A stretch of DNA of 64,000 bases from Metabacillus litoralis (GTDB lineage Bacteria > Bacillota > Bacilli > Bacillales > Bacillaceae): NCBI RefSeq assembly GCF_020524045.1, contig NZ_JAIVKL010000013.1, forward strand, positions 62,001 through 126,000, read 5' to 3'. The position numbers and the translations under genes are program-made. The stretch's first letter is position 1, and each line of letters opens with the position of its first letter. This document shows, one piece after another, positions 45,113 to 52,801 of this stretch. The notes under the pieces were generated by a model. The model made no database searches and was not told the origin of the DNA. It was given only the letters and a program-made list of their open reading frames with translations.

Positions 45113-45898
45113 ATGAAAAAAGTATTTGGAACAATCATCGCAACAGTATTGATGGTTGGATTAATGGCAACAGGAGCACTAGCTGCTTCTACTGACGCGA
45201 TGGTGCGTGTCGTACATGCTTCACCTGATGCACCAGCTGTTGATGTCTACTTGAATGATGAATTGACTATTGAAGGTGCAGAATTTAAAGCGGCAACTGA
45301 TTATTTGAATGTACCAGAAGGAGAGCATAAGGTAGAAATCTTTGCTGCTGGCACAACTGAAAATGCGGTAATTTCTCAAAATGTAACTGTTAAAGCTGGA
45401 AAAGCTTATACTGTTGCAGCTGCAAATGTATTAGAAAATATTGAACTTGTTATTGCTGAAGATTCAATGGAGGTCACAGAAGGGAAAACAAAAGTCCGTG
45501 TTGGTCATTTGTCGCCTGATGCACCAACTGTAGATGTGGGTCTTATTGATGGAGATGCTTTATTTAGTGGTGCAGCATTTAAAGCGATTACAGATTACAA
45601 AGAATTAGATCCTAATACGTATGATTTAGAGATACGTACTCCAGATGGAACTCAAGTTCTTGATCTCTCTGGAACTAAGTTAGAAGAAAATACTGTGTAC
45701 AGTGTGTTTGCTGTTAATAATGCTGAAAATTTAGAAGTATTGTTATTAAAAGATTCCATGCTTATGCCATCAGAAATGCCAAAAACGGGATTAGGTGGGG
45801 CATCTGAATCATCAACTAGTATTGTACCTGTTGTAGCATCAATCATTGGTTTAGGAATTGTTGGTTTTGTTGTATTCCGTAGGAAAATTGTTCAGTAA
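45113..45898 (+). CDS. Wall-anchored surface protein with two DUF4397 domains
   Basis: About 261 residues. The signal peptide ends near ALAAS (residues ~1-24). Two repeated DUF4397 beta domains follow (VRVVHASPDAPAVDVYLND, then VRVGHLSPDAPTVDVGLIDG). The C-terminus has a sorting signal: MPKTG, a hydrophobic helix and RRKIVQ. The function of DUF4397 is unknown. GAGGAG precedes the ATG at 45113; the longer frame is unlikely. The stop overlaps the start of a class F-like sortase gene (TAATG), which suggests a dedicated substrate-enzyme pair. The MPKTG motif deviates from LPxTG at the first position. Confidence 0.9.
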   Translation: MKKVFGTIIATVLMVGLMATGALAASTDAMVRVVHASPDAPAVDVYLNDELTIEGAEFKAATDYLNVPEGEHKVEIFAAGTTENAVISQNVTVKAGKAYTVAAANVLENIELVIAEDSMEVTEGKTKVRVGHLSPDAPTVDVGLIDGDALFSGAAFKAITDYKELDPNTYDLEIRTPDGTQVLDLSGTKLEENTVYSVFAVNNAENLEVLLLKDSMLMPSEMPKTGLGGASESSTSIVPVVASIIGLGIVGFVVFRRKIVQ

Positions 45899-46569
45899 TG
45901 TATCGTCCATTAGCTTTAACAATTTTTATTCTCCTGTTGAGTGGCTGCTCAGCAGGAGCGCAATTGAATGAGGAACAAAATAGTTCTTCAAACACAACTA
46001 AATCTACGGAATTACAACTTAGTAATAATACAACAAGTGAAAAATTAGTTCAAGAGTCTCAGAATCAAAAGGGATCAAAGTCCCGAGAGAATGAAACGAT
46101 TGAGCAGGGAATGTCTGATAGTAGGGGGATTGTTCCCACACAAATTGAGATACCGTCTATAAATGTGCAAGCCTCCATCACAAAACAAGGTTTAAATAAT
46201 AAAGGACAAATGATCATCCCTGATAATGGCGAAGAAGTTGCTTGGTATGAGCCTGGAGCTCAGCCAGGTGAAGAGGGCAATGCGGTCCTTGCAGGGCATG
46301 TAGATGATTATACCGGACCTGCTGTTTTCTTCTATTTAAAAGAGCTAAAACCAGGTGATGATGTCATTGTTTATGATGCTAAAGGTAAAAAGTTGTTATT
46401 TAGAGTAGAGAAAATACAATCATATCCTAAAGATGAGGCCCCATTACAAAAAATATTTGGACCTACTACAGAACCAAGATTAAACCTAATCACATGTACA
46501 GGGTTATACAATCGTAGTACAAACGAACATGAAGAACGTTTAGTTGTTTATACTAAAATGGTTTCATAG
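45898..46569 (+). CDS. Class F-like sortase with lipoprotein signal
   Basis: 223 residues. Sortases join surface proteins to the wall. The catalytic set is His134 (VLAGHVDDYTGPAVFF), Cys200 (LNLITCTG) and Arg214 (EERLVVYTK). The body segments IPSINVQASITKQGLN and VAWYEPGAQPGEEGNAVL fit class F. Unlike most sortases with an N-terminal transmembrane anchor, this one has a lipobox, LLLSGC (Cys17), followed by a polar Ser/Asn/Thr-rich stalk to ~residue 78. This predicts lipid anchoring. The ATG overlaps the stop of the surface protein gene by one base. Confidence 0.9.
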   Translation: MYRPLALTIFILLLSGCSAGAQLNEEQNSSSNTTKSTELQLSNNTTSEKLVQESQNQKGSKSRENETIEQGMSDSRGIVPTQIEIPSINVQASITKQGLNNKGQMIIPDNGEEVAWYEPGAQPGEEGNAVLAGHVDDYTGPAVFFYLKELKPGDDVIVYDAKGKKLLFRVEKIQSYPKDEAPLQKIFGPTTEPRLNLITCTGLYNRSTNEHEERLVVYTKMVS

Positions 46570-46654
46570 ATTTGTTAATCATCTGAACTGTAAGTTTGTA
46601 TCTCAGATTGTTAACAAACAGTCTGAAGGACATAAAATGTACTTTGTTTAAAAA

Positions 46655-47030
46655 AAGAGTCTGGGACATAGTTATTTAAGCTAATGATAGACCCGAATGA
46701 TTAGGTGGGATTTTAGTTAATTCTTTGCCTAATCTTCGGGTTTTTATTTGTTGTCTTCAATAGTACATTCTATTTTTAAGAACTAGTGAAATCGAGCGGA
46801 ACACACACTAAGGCTCTACGGGAAGTAGAAGAAGAGGTGAGGTCTAAGTAGGGAGAGGAGAGGAGTCACAGCTTCCTTTCTTGACGAATTTTGTGTCCGC
46901 AGCACGATGGAACGAACTTGTTTTTCTAGCCTAACTGATTAGTATAAACGAGTAGAATCTATTGAATATTATAGGAATTTTGATTTATTCTCTATATAGT
47001 AGTTTTTTAATTATGTTCCAGTCTCTTTTT
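46655..47030 (+). repeat. ~370-bp dispersed repeat, copy B
   Basis: The order of blocks is the same as in copy A (29937-30300): GTCTGGGACATAGTTATTTAAGC, ACCCGAATGATTAGG paired with CCTAATCTTCGGGT, TTGTCTTCAATAG, GGGAAGTAGAAGAAGA, ACGATGGAACGAACTTGTTTTTC and a TTCCAGTCTCTTTTTCC end that mirrors the beginning. It fills most of the gap before the CwlO-like gene. The bases 47031-47308 are AT-rich leader sequence in which I identify no riboswitch. Confidence 0.75.
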
Positions 47031-47308
47031 CCATAGTGTTTTCCCCTTTTCAAAATAACTAATCTATGAAAACGATACTAGAAATCGAATGTAAACTATG
47101 ATAAAGTTAAAAAAGTGTTATTTTTAGGGTGAATTCTGAGTCTTTTGTTACATATGAAATATAATTGTAATATTAAAAACACAGGTTTGTCATTTTTTGA
47201 TGATATACTACTAATTGTGGCAGAATGGTTAATTAGTAATATAAATTGATAGTTACATATACATAGATATAAAACATGCATAAGATAGAATGGAAAGTAG
47301 GGAAAAGG

Positions 47309-48538
47309 ATGTCGAAAAAGAAACTAGTAATTATGAATCTAGCATTCATGATTGGATTAGGAAGTTCATTTGCTATTCCTTCGGTAAAAGCTGAAACAAG
47401 TGAGTCTGAAATTCAGCAGCAACGCTCCGAAATTCAAAATGGTATTGCTAATGCAGATAAAGAGTTACAGCAAGTGAAAGCAGAACTTGCAAAATTAAAT
47501 GAGCAAATTGCACGTGTAGATCAAGCAGTTGCTGATAACAATAAGAAAATTGAATCAACTAAAAATAATATAAAAATTGCTAACAAAGAAATTTCTTCGA
47601 TGGAAGCTGAAATTACAGAGTTAGAAAAAGTAATTAATAATAGAACAGAAATTCTAAAAGAGCGTGCCATTTCATTTCAACATAGTGGTGGAAGTGTGGA
47701 CTATTTCGATGTACTAGTAGGTTCTTCAAGCTTTGGAGATTTTGTTAACCGTGCAATAGCTGTAGGCAAGATTGTAGAGGCAGACAAAAATTTATTGGAC
47801 GAGCATGTGGCAGACGAAGAGACATTAAATGAAGCGAAAGCTACTAAAGTAAAGAAACTAGCTGACCTTACAAACATGAAAGAGGAATTAGAGGGTATGC
47901 AAGCCCTTACATTAGAGCAAAAGGCACAAAACGATGAATTAAAAAAACAACTTAAAAATGAAGAAACAGCAACTCTAGCAGCAAAAAATAGTTTACAACA
48001 AAGAGATATGAGTTTAGCAACACAAATTACAACTGATAATCAAAGTTCACAGTCATCATCATCATCATCAGTTGAATTAGCTAGTGGAACTAACTATGCA
48101 TCAAAAGAATCTAAAAACAAATTTGAAAATACACCAGTTAATCCAAATGGAACTGTGAATGATTTAATTTCAGCTGGTTATAAGTATATTGGAAATTCAG
48201 TCTATGTTTTTGGTGGCGGACGAAATTCATATGATGTAGCAAATGGTAGATTCGATTGTTCTGGTTTTGTTCATTGGGCATTCTCAACGATCGGAGTTAG
48301 TGTTGGTGCAAGTACAGATTCACTAAAGTATGCAGGTACTCAAATTTCACCTAGCAATATGCAACCTGGAGATCTAGTTTTCTTCAATACGTATAAAACA
48401 GATGGTCATGTAGGAATTTATATGGGCGGTGGCAAATTCATTGGCTCACAAAGTTCAACAGGTGTAGCAATTGCAAATATGTCAAGTGGTTACTGGGCTA
48501 ATACGTTTAGTGGTCGTGTAGTAAGAATTAATCTGTAA
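47309..48538 (+). CDS. CwlO-like secreted D,L-endopeptidase (coiled coil + NlpC/P60)
   Basis: About 409 residues. The signal peptide ends near VKAET (residue ~29). A long coiled-coil region (~30-235, EIQQQRSEIQNGIANADKEL and later heptads) is followed by a Ser/Gln-rich linker and a C-terminal NlpC/P60 domain. The domain has the catalytic Cys in RFDCSGFVHWAF, the His in TDGHVGIYMGGG and the third residue region FIGSQSSTGVAIA. Such enzymes cut the D-Glu-meso-DAP bond of peptidoglycan during elongation and are activated through the coiled coil by FtsEX in B. subtilis. The ATG at 47309 has AGGGAAAAGG ahead. A strong terminator follows. Confidence 0.92.
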   Translation: MSKKKLVIMNLAFMIGLGSSFAIPSVKAETSESEIQQQRSEIQNGIANADKELQQVKAELAKLNEQIARVDQAVADNNKKIESTKNNIKIANKEISSMEAEITELEKVINNRTEILKERAISFQHSGGSVDYFDVLVGSSSFGDFVNRAIAVGKIVEADKNLLDEHVADEETLNEAKATKVKKLADLTNMKEELEGMQALTLEQKAQNDELKKQLKNEETATLAAKNSLQQRDMSLATQITTDNQSSQSSSSSSVELASGTNYASKESKNKFENTPVNPNGTVNDLISAGYKYIGNSVYVFGGGRNSYDVANGRFDCSGFVHWAFSTIGVSVGASTDSLKYAGTQISPSNMQPGDLVFFNTYKTDGHVGIYMGGGKFIGSQSSTGVAIANMSSGYWANTFSGRVVRINL

Positions 48539-48551
48539 TAATATAGATGTG

Positions 48552-48584
48552 ATAGGGGCTAGCAAATTTGCTAGCTCTTTTTAT
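48552..48584 (+). terminator. Terminator of the CwlO-like gene
   Basis: GCTAGCAAA and TTTGCTAGC form a tight palindromic stem followed by TCTTTTTATT. The bases 48585-48874 hold only a doubtful 62-codon frame. Confidence 0.85.
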
Positions 48585-48874
48585 TCTTTTTATTGTTATT
48601 TTTTAATTTCCCTAATGTATTTTATTCTAAACATCTTTTTAGACACTTTTTTTAAAAAGAAAATACTAAGTTGATTAATTGAGAAGATAAACTCCTGGAG
48701 TAATGAAATACAGATGCAGGACACTAGAAACAATTCTTTAAATAGCTTCCTGAATGCAATCAAAAAGCGAGTGCTCAGTTTTGAAATCTTTGTTTCTTAT
48801 ATCAACTCAAGCTATTCTTTTAAAAAGAAGTTAAAAGCAATATGTAGAAGAAAACAGCTTTTTATATACAAAGC

Positions 48875-48903
48875 TTGCAATAAAAGGAGATTTCATTTAT
48901 AAT
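48875..48903 (+). promoter_or_regulatory. Sigma-A promoter controlled by Zur
   Basis: TTGCAA and TATAAT are separated by 17 bases, immediately upstream of the Zur box. Confidence 0.65.
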
Positions 48904-48905
48904 TT

Positions 48906-48926
48906 AAATCGTAATAATTACGTTTT
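48906..48926. promoter_or_regulatory. Zur box
   Basis: AAATCGTAATAATTACGTTTT contains the Bacillus Zur core TCGTAATNATTACGA with only the last base deviating. It would cover the transcription start, so zinc-loaded Zur should repress the downstream genes. Confidence 0.85.
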
Positions 48927-49190
48927 GTCATTGATCAAGCTGCAGGTGGATGGGTGGCAACATATTACCAACAAGAGCAAAAACGGCTATTACTAGAAGA
49001 ACCGGATTTACTGCAAAAGTGGGATCAGTCATACTGTGATCGTATGACTGATCTTGTGATGATTGGTATCGGTATGAACCGAAGGATAATCGAAGAATCA
49101 CTAGACCATTGCTTGTTAACAGAGGAAGAAATGGAACAAGGCTGGACAAGATTTACTGATCCATTGCCACTATTTACAGTAGCAGGATAA
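48918..49190 (+). pseudogene. Truncated yciC/zagA (CobW-family zinc metallochaperone), C-terminal remnant
   Basis: The frame has no proper start and follows directly on the Zur box. Its translation (IDQAAGGWVATYYQ, WDQSYCDRMTDLVMIGIGMN, IIEESLDHCLLTEEEMEQGW, FTDPLPLF) matches the last ~85 residues of CobW C-terminal domains as found in YciC/ZagA. The ~300-residue GTPase domain with its Walker A and CxCC motifs is missing. An internal deletion seems to have fused the Zur promoter region to the tail. A GTG at 48954 could still give a 78-residue peptide, but it lacks a ribosome site. rpmG follows 26 bases later. Confidence 0.75.
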
Positions 49191-49216
49191 ACTTTTAAAA
49201 AATGGAGGAATTATAA

Positions 49217-49366
49217 ATGAGAGTAAACATTACATTAGCATGCACAGAAACTGGGGATCGAAACTATATAACGACAAAAAATAAACGAAATAATCCAGAT
49301 CGTATTGAATTAAAAAAATACTGTCCTCGTTTAAAAAAGCACACATTGCATAGAGAAACAAAATAG
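49217..49366 (+). CDS. rpmG: Ribosomal protein L33, zinc-independent (C-minus) paralogue
   Basis: 49 residues: [17 protein letters not shown] at the start and [15 protein letters not shown] at the end. L33 is part of the 50S subunit. The zinc-binding form has two CxxC pairs; here only Cys9 and Cys36 are left, so it cannot bind zinc. In Bacillus such C-minus paralogues are made under zinc starvation, replace the zinc form and free its metal. The Zur box upstream agrees. TGGAGG precedes the ATG, and a strong terminator follows. I read this short gene directly from the sequence. Confidence 0.93.
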   Translation: MRVNITLACTETGDRNYITTKNKRNNPDRIELKKYCPRLKKHTLHRETK

Positions 49367-49373
49367 TTAGTGA

Positions 49374-49411
49374 AATACATTAACAGGTTTAATCTTGTTA
49401 ATGTATTTTTT
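49374..49411 (+). terminator. Terminator of rpmG
   Basis: AATACATTAACA and TGTTAATGTATT are perfect complements around a 10-base loop, followed by T4. Confidence 0.9.
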
Positions 49412-49425
49412 AGTTCCGACAAATA

Positions 49426-49454
49426 TTGACACTCATCATAACCTAGACTATGAT
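49426..49454 (+). promoter_or_regulatory. Sigma-A promoter of the B12 operon
   Basis: TTGACA and TATGAT with a 17-bp spacer lie directly upstream of the riboswitch. Confidence 0.75.
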
Positions 49455-49479
49455 TAAGTGGTTGAATTGAATAGATAAA

Positions 49480-49690
49480 AAATAGGTTGATAGATTTATA
49501 ATTTATCATGAAAAGGGAAGATCGGTGAAAATCCGACGCGGTCCCGCCACTGTATATGGGAGCTTTTTACGTTACAACCACTGTCGAAAGATGGGAAGGA
49601 GTGAAAAGTGATGATCATGAGCCAGGAGACCTGCCTATTTTGTCACCAGTTAATTTACGCGGATAAAGATGGTGTTTTGAGTACAGGACT
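49480..49690 (+). ncRNA. Cobalamin (B12) riboswitch
   Basis: The conserved class core is unmistakable: AAGGGAAGATCGGTGAAAAT, CCGACGCGGTCCCGCCACTG, then GAGCCAGGAGACCTGCC (the B12 box) and a downstream kissing-loop arm near CACCAGTTAATTTACGCGG. Binding of adenosyl- or another cobalamin should allow the terminator at 49723 to form and switch the operon off. The outer limits are approximate. Confidence 0.95.
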
Positions 49691-49722
49691 TATTTTTTAG
49701 TTTCTATATGTGCGAAAAACAT

Positions 49723-49748
49723 ACATCTCTGCGAAGGGATGTTTTTTT
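49723..49748 (+). terminator. Riboswitch-controlled terminator
   Basis: ACATCTC pairs with GGGATGT around TGCGAA and is followed by seven T, between the riboswitch and the first gene of the operon. Confidence 0.75.
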
Positions 49749-49777
49749 ATTTATTTAGAGACTAGGGGGACTTATTT

Positions 49778-51817
49778 TTGAAAAATCGATACTCATTAAA
49801 GTTTAATACGGTAATATTTTCTATGGTTTTATTGGTTGTGTTTCATATTTTATCTTTTTTACCACAGCAAGTTAATGCAGATTCATTATCAAAAGGAGTG
49901 ACAGTTTCTGCATTTGATATGGAAGGAGAAAATGCTCTCCCTTTATCTGCAGTTGAAATTGAGGAAAATCAAACAGCTTTAGATGTTTTAATTAATGCAA
50001 CAACTAATTTAGATAGGGATTTGGAATATTCAGTTCATGAAGAATATGGAGCTTTCATATCTAAGATTGGAGAGGCAGCGCCACCAACAGATAGTTACGA
50101 TTATTGGTGGGGATTTTATGTGAACGGAGAATATCAATCAGTAGGTGCTTCTAGCTACAAAGTTAAAAATGGAGATAATATTACTTTTAGAATAATTAAC
50201 GGAAATTCAGAAGAAGTAAATGTTAGAGTATCCGGGGTTGATAAGAGTGGGGAAGTTATCCTGGATGAAACTGTTCCAGTAGTCACAGGTTCTAGTGCAT
50301 ACGATGCATTGAAAATAGCAGGTAAAACCGCAAAGATTAATATAGAAGCTACTATAGATAGTAAATATTTTGCATATGTTAATAATATTGGAGATGTTGA
50401 ACTGGGAGAGTATGATTATTGGAGCACATATCTAAATGATGGATATATGCAACAAGGATTATCAGGTGAGATTGTTGAAGCAGGTGACCATTTAGAGCTT
50501 GTTGTCGAATCATGGACACCAACTCCTCCTGCAGAAGGTGAAGAAGATGGAGAAGTACCAGATACTGGAGCAGAAAAGCCTGGTGAAGATGAGAATACTA
50601 TTCCCGATCCGGTGGAGACTCCAAAACAAGAAACTATTAGTAAGCAAAAATTGGATACTACAATAAAATCAACAATGCAATATCAGTTAAATAAGGGCAA
50701 TTTATCAGGATTTGACTTTGTGGCAATTAAAGCTGCAGGTGGAGAAATCCCAAAACAGTTTGTAGAAAAATTGATCAATCGTATTGTCACTGAAAAGGGA
50801 ACTTTTAGAAATGTAACAGATTATGAGAGAATCGTACTTAGCTTATCCGCTGCAGGGATAGATTCAACAAATGTTGAAGGGTACAATCTAATTGAAAAAA
50901 TATATTCGAATGATAGAATGACAGTGCAAGGGAATAATGGAGTGATTTATGCACTACTTGCATTTGATAGTGGAAATTATGAAATACCTTCAGATGCTAA
51001 ATGGACAAGAGAAAAATTAACAGATTATTTATTAAAACAACAATTAGAAGATGGTGGATGGTCATTATTTGGCACAAATCCAAGTGTAGATATTACTGGA
51101 ATGGCTCTTGCGGCGCTTGCTCCATATAAAGATCAACCTTCAGTAAATACAGCAATAAATAAAGCAGCAGATTGGATTTCTAGTGTTCAAGATTCTAACG
51201 GTGGCTTCAGCAATAATGATAATGGTGGAGATGCTAGTGAAACAACTGCACAAATAATTATTGGTTTATCATCAGTTGGGATAGACCCAACTGAAGAGCG
51301 TTTTACAAAACAACAGAAAAGTGAAGTAAAGATAATGAGTGAAGAGTCAACTTCAAGTGAAGTGAATTTAATTCAACATCTTCTTTCATTTAAACAAGAA
51401 GATGGGGGATTTGCTCACTTAGTTGGTGGTGAATCGAACGATATTGCTTCAACACAAGCCCTTTTAGCTTTAGTTGCATACGATTATTTTAATGCCAAAG
51501 AAAAAGGAACGATCTATCAATTTGCTAAGCCAACTATTGAAATAGATCCATCTCTTCCTTTAACTGAAGAACCGGATAAGTCAGAAGATAGTGATGAAAC
51601 AGTTGAAAAAGAAGTTGAAGTTCAACCTTCAGAAAACGAAAACAAAGTTGAAGAGCAAACTTCTAACGAGCAGAAAGAGCAAAAAGAAGAACAAGGACAC
51701 CGCCTTCCAAACACAGCAACACCGTTATTTAACTTACTTGCAGTTGGAGGAGCACTTATGTTAATTGGTGCTGGTGGTACAATTGTTACGAAAAGACGTC
51801 AAGTAAATAAAATTTAA
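49778..51817 (+). CDS. Wall-anchored transcobalamin-like corrinoid-binding protein (2 x DUF4430 + alpha-toroid + LPNTA)
   Basis: 679 residues. A signal peptide ends near VNADS (~35). Two DUF4430 beta domains follow (~40-140 and ~146-245), with YDYWWGFYVNGEY and YDYWSTYLNDGYM as matching cores. After an acidic Pro-rich linker, residues ~285-575 form a terpenoid-cyclase-like alpha/alpha domain with LEDGGW, SNGGF and QEDGGF repeats and helices such as VDITGMALAALAPY. A Glu/Lys-rich stalk leads to LPNTA (643-647), a hydrophobic helix and KRRQVNKI. Human transcobalamin and intrinsic factor combine the same two folds in the opposite order. The start is TTG with AGGGGG. It is the first gene behind the B12 riboswitch, so corrinoid capture at the wall is the likely role. 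Confidence 0.88.
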   Translation: MKNRYSLKFNTVIFSMVLLVVFHILSFLPQQVNADSLSKGVTVSAFDMEGENALPLSAVEIEENQTALDVLINATTNLDRDLEYSVHEEYGAFISKIGEAAPPTDSYDYWWGFYVNGEYQSVGASSYKVKNGDNITFRIINGNSEEVNVRVSGVDKSGEVILDETVPVVTGSSAYDALKIAGKTAKINIEATIDSKYFAYVNNIGDVELGEYDYWSTYLNDGYMQQGLSGEIVEAGDHLELVVESWTPTPPAEGEEDGEVPDTGAEKPGEDENTIPDPVETPKQETISKQKLDTTIKSTMQYQLNKGNLSGFDFVAIKAAGGEIPKQFVEKLINRIVTEKGTFRNVTDYERIVLSLSAAGIDSTNVEGYNLIEKIYSNDRMTVQGNNGVIYALLAFDSGNYEIPSDAKWTREKLTDYLLKQQLEDGGWSLFGTNPSVDITGMALAALAPYKDQPSVNTAINKAADWISSVQDSNGGFSNNDNGGDASETTAQIIIGLSSVGIDPTEERFTKQQKSEVKIMSEESTSSEVNLIQHLLSFKQEDGGFAHLVGGESNDIASTQALLALVAYDYFNAKEKGTIYQFAKPTIEIDPSLPLTEEPDKSEDSDETVEKEVEVQPSENENKVEEQTSNEQKEQKEEQGHRLPNTATPLFNLLAVGGALMLIGAGGTIVTKRRQVNKI

Positions 51818-51825
51818 TGTTAAAT

Positions 51826-51905
51826 GAGGGTGACTCAATCAAGTCCTATTTTAATTACTTCGTATGAAGTGGTTTGTTAGGGAAATGAGTTGCCCTCGTT
51901 TTCCT
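51826..51905 (+). terminator. Intercistronic hairpin in the B12 operon
   Basis: GAGGGTGACTCA pairs with TGAGTTGCCCTC across a ~50-base loop and is followed by GTTTTCC. It is probably a partial terminator or stabiliser that lets the surface protein be made in excess. Confidence 0.5.
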
Positions 51906-51964
51906 GTATAGAGTATATTGTAGGATAGCTACCTTATTGAAAAAGGTTGATAGGAGGTATGGTT

Positions 51965-52801
51965 TTGAAAAGACTTAACAAAATGTTTCTAGTCCTTTTT
52001 ATGATGACAATCTTTTTAATTGCATGTGAAAAAGATGAAGTGGTTCCTATTACAGAATCGGCTAGTATTGAGGAAAATGCTGAGAAGCCTTCAGAAGAAA
52101 AAGAAGTAGCTAAAACGGATACAAGTGAAAATCCAGATAAAGTTAGTAAAGAAGAACAACAAGCAACCACAGATGCTGAATTAACGGATAAAAAAGATAA
52201 TGTGGAATCTGAAAATGAGAAGCAAACATCATCGTCAACAGTTACTACTAAGGAGAAAGAAGTACCTACGAACACGTCTGAGAAGTCAACAACTAATCAA
52301 GCGTCCAAATCATCAACCGCAACTCCTGAAGTGAATGAAACGAAAAAGTCATCTACTACAACACAAGCAAAAAAAACTGAACCTGAAGTTAAAACAGCAC
52401 CGAAAGAAACAGAAACAAAGAAAGAGAAAGTCACTCCTCCACCTGTAGTCAAAAAAGAGGAACCTAAACAAACAGTGACCATTACAATTACTGGTGATCA
52501 AAAAAAAGGTACAGTTCTTTCTTCAACAAAGGTAGAAATGATCGAAGGCAATACAGTTCTTGACATTACGTTGAAAATTCTAAAAGAAAAAGGGATACCA
52601 GTAAGTTTAACTGGTAGTGGAGGAACTGCGTATGTTCAAGGTATAGCGAATTTATTCGAATTTGATCGTGGACCTTTAAGTGGATGGACAGTAAAAAGAA
52701 ATGGAGCTACTTTGGATCGGAGTGCTGGTGCCGTTAAGGTCAAAAGCGGTGACAGCATTCAGTGGATTTATACGACAGATTATGAAGAGGATGGAAACTG
52801 A
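51965..52801 (+). CDS. DUF4430 lipoprotein on a long stalk, probable corrinoid carrier
   Basis: About 278 residues. A lipoprotein signal peptide ends in LIAC (Cys21). Residues ~22-170 are a low-complexity Ser/Thr/Lys/Glu stalk ending in TPPPVVKKEEPKQ. One DUF4430 domain occupies ~171-275, with FEFDRGPLSGWTVKRNG and SGDSIQWIYTTDY. It would be tethered to the outer face of the membrane with its binding domain extended. The earlier in-frame starts overlap AGGAGG, so the TTG at 51965 is chosen. Its stop overlaps the ATG of the transporter T gene (TGATG). Handing corrinoid from the wall protein to the transporter is inferred. Confidence 0.87.
   Translation: MKRLNKMFLVLFMMTIFLIACEKDEVVPITESASIEENAEKPSEEKEVAKTDTSENPDKVSKEEQQATTDAELTDKKDNVESENEKQTSSSTVTTKEKEVPTNTSEKSTTNQASKSSTATPEVNETKKSSTTTQAKKTEPEVKTAPKETETKKEKVTPPPVVKKEEPKQTVTITITGDQKKGTVLSSTKVEMIEGNTVLDITLKILKEKGIPVSLTGSGGTAYVQGIANLFEFDRGPLSGWTVKRNGATLDRSAGAVKVKSGDSIQWIYTTDYEEDGN

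Noticed and set aside
47031-47308. c-di-AMP (ydaO) riboswitch before the CwlO-like gene
   Set aside because: Such leaders precede some wall hydrolase genes, but I could not find the conserved core; the region is plain AT-rich DNA with no strong stems.
48714-48902. 62-codon frame upstream of the Zur box
   Set aside because: There is no well-spaced ribosome site, the composition looks like translated AT-rich spacer, and the frame runs into the Zur-controlled promoter.
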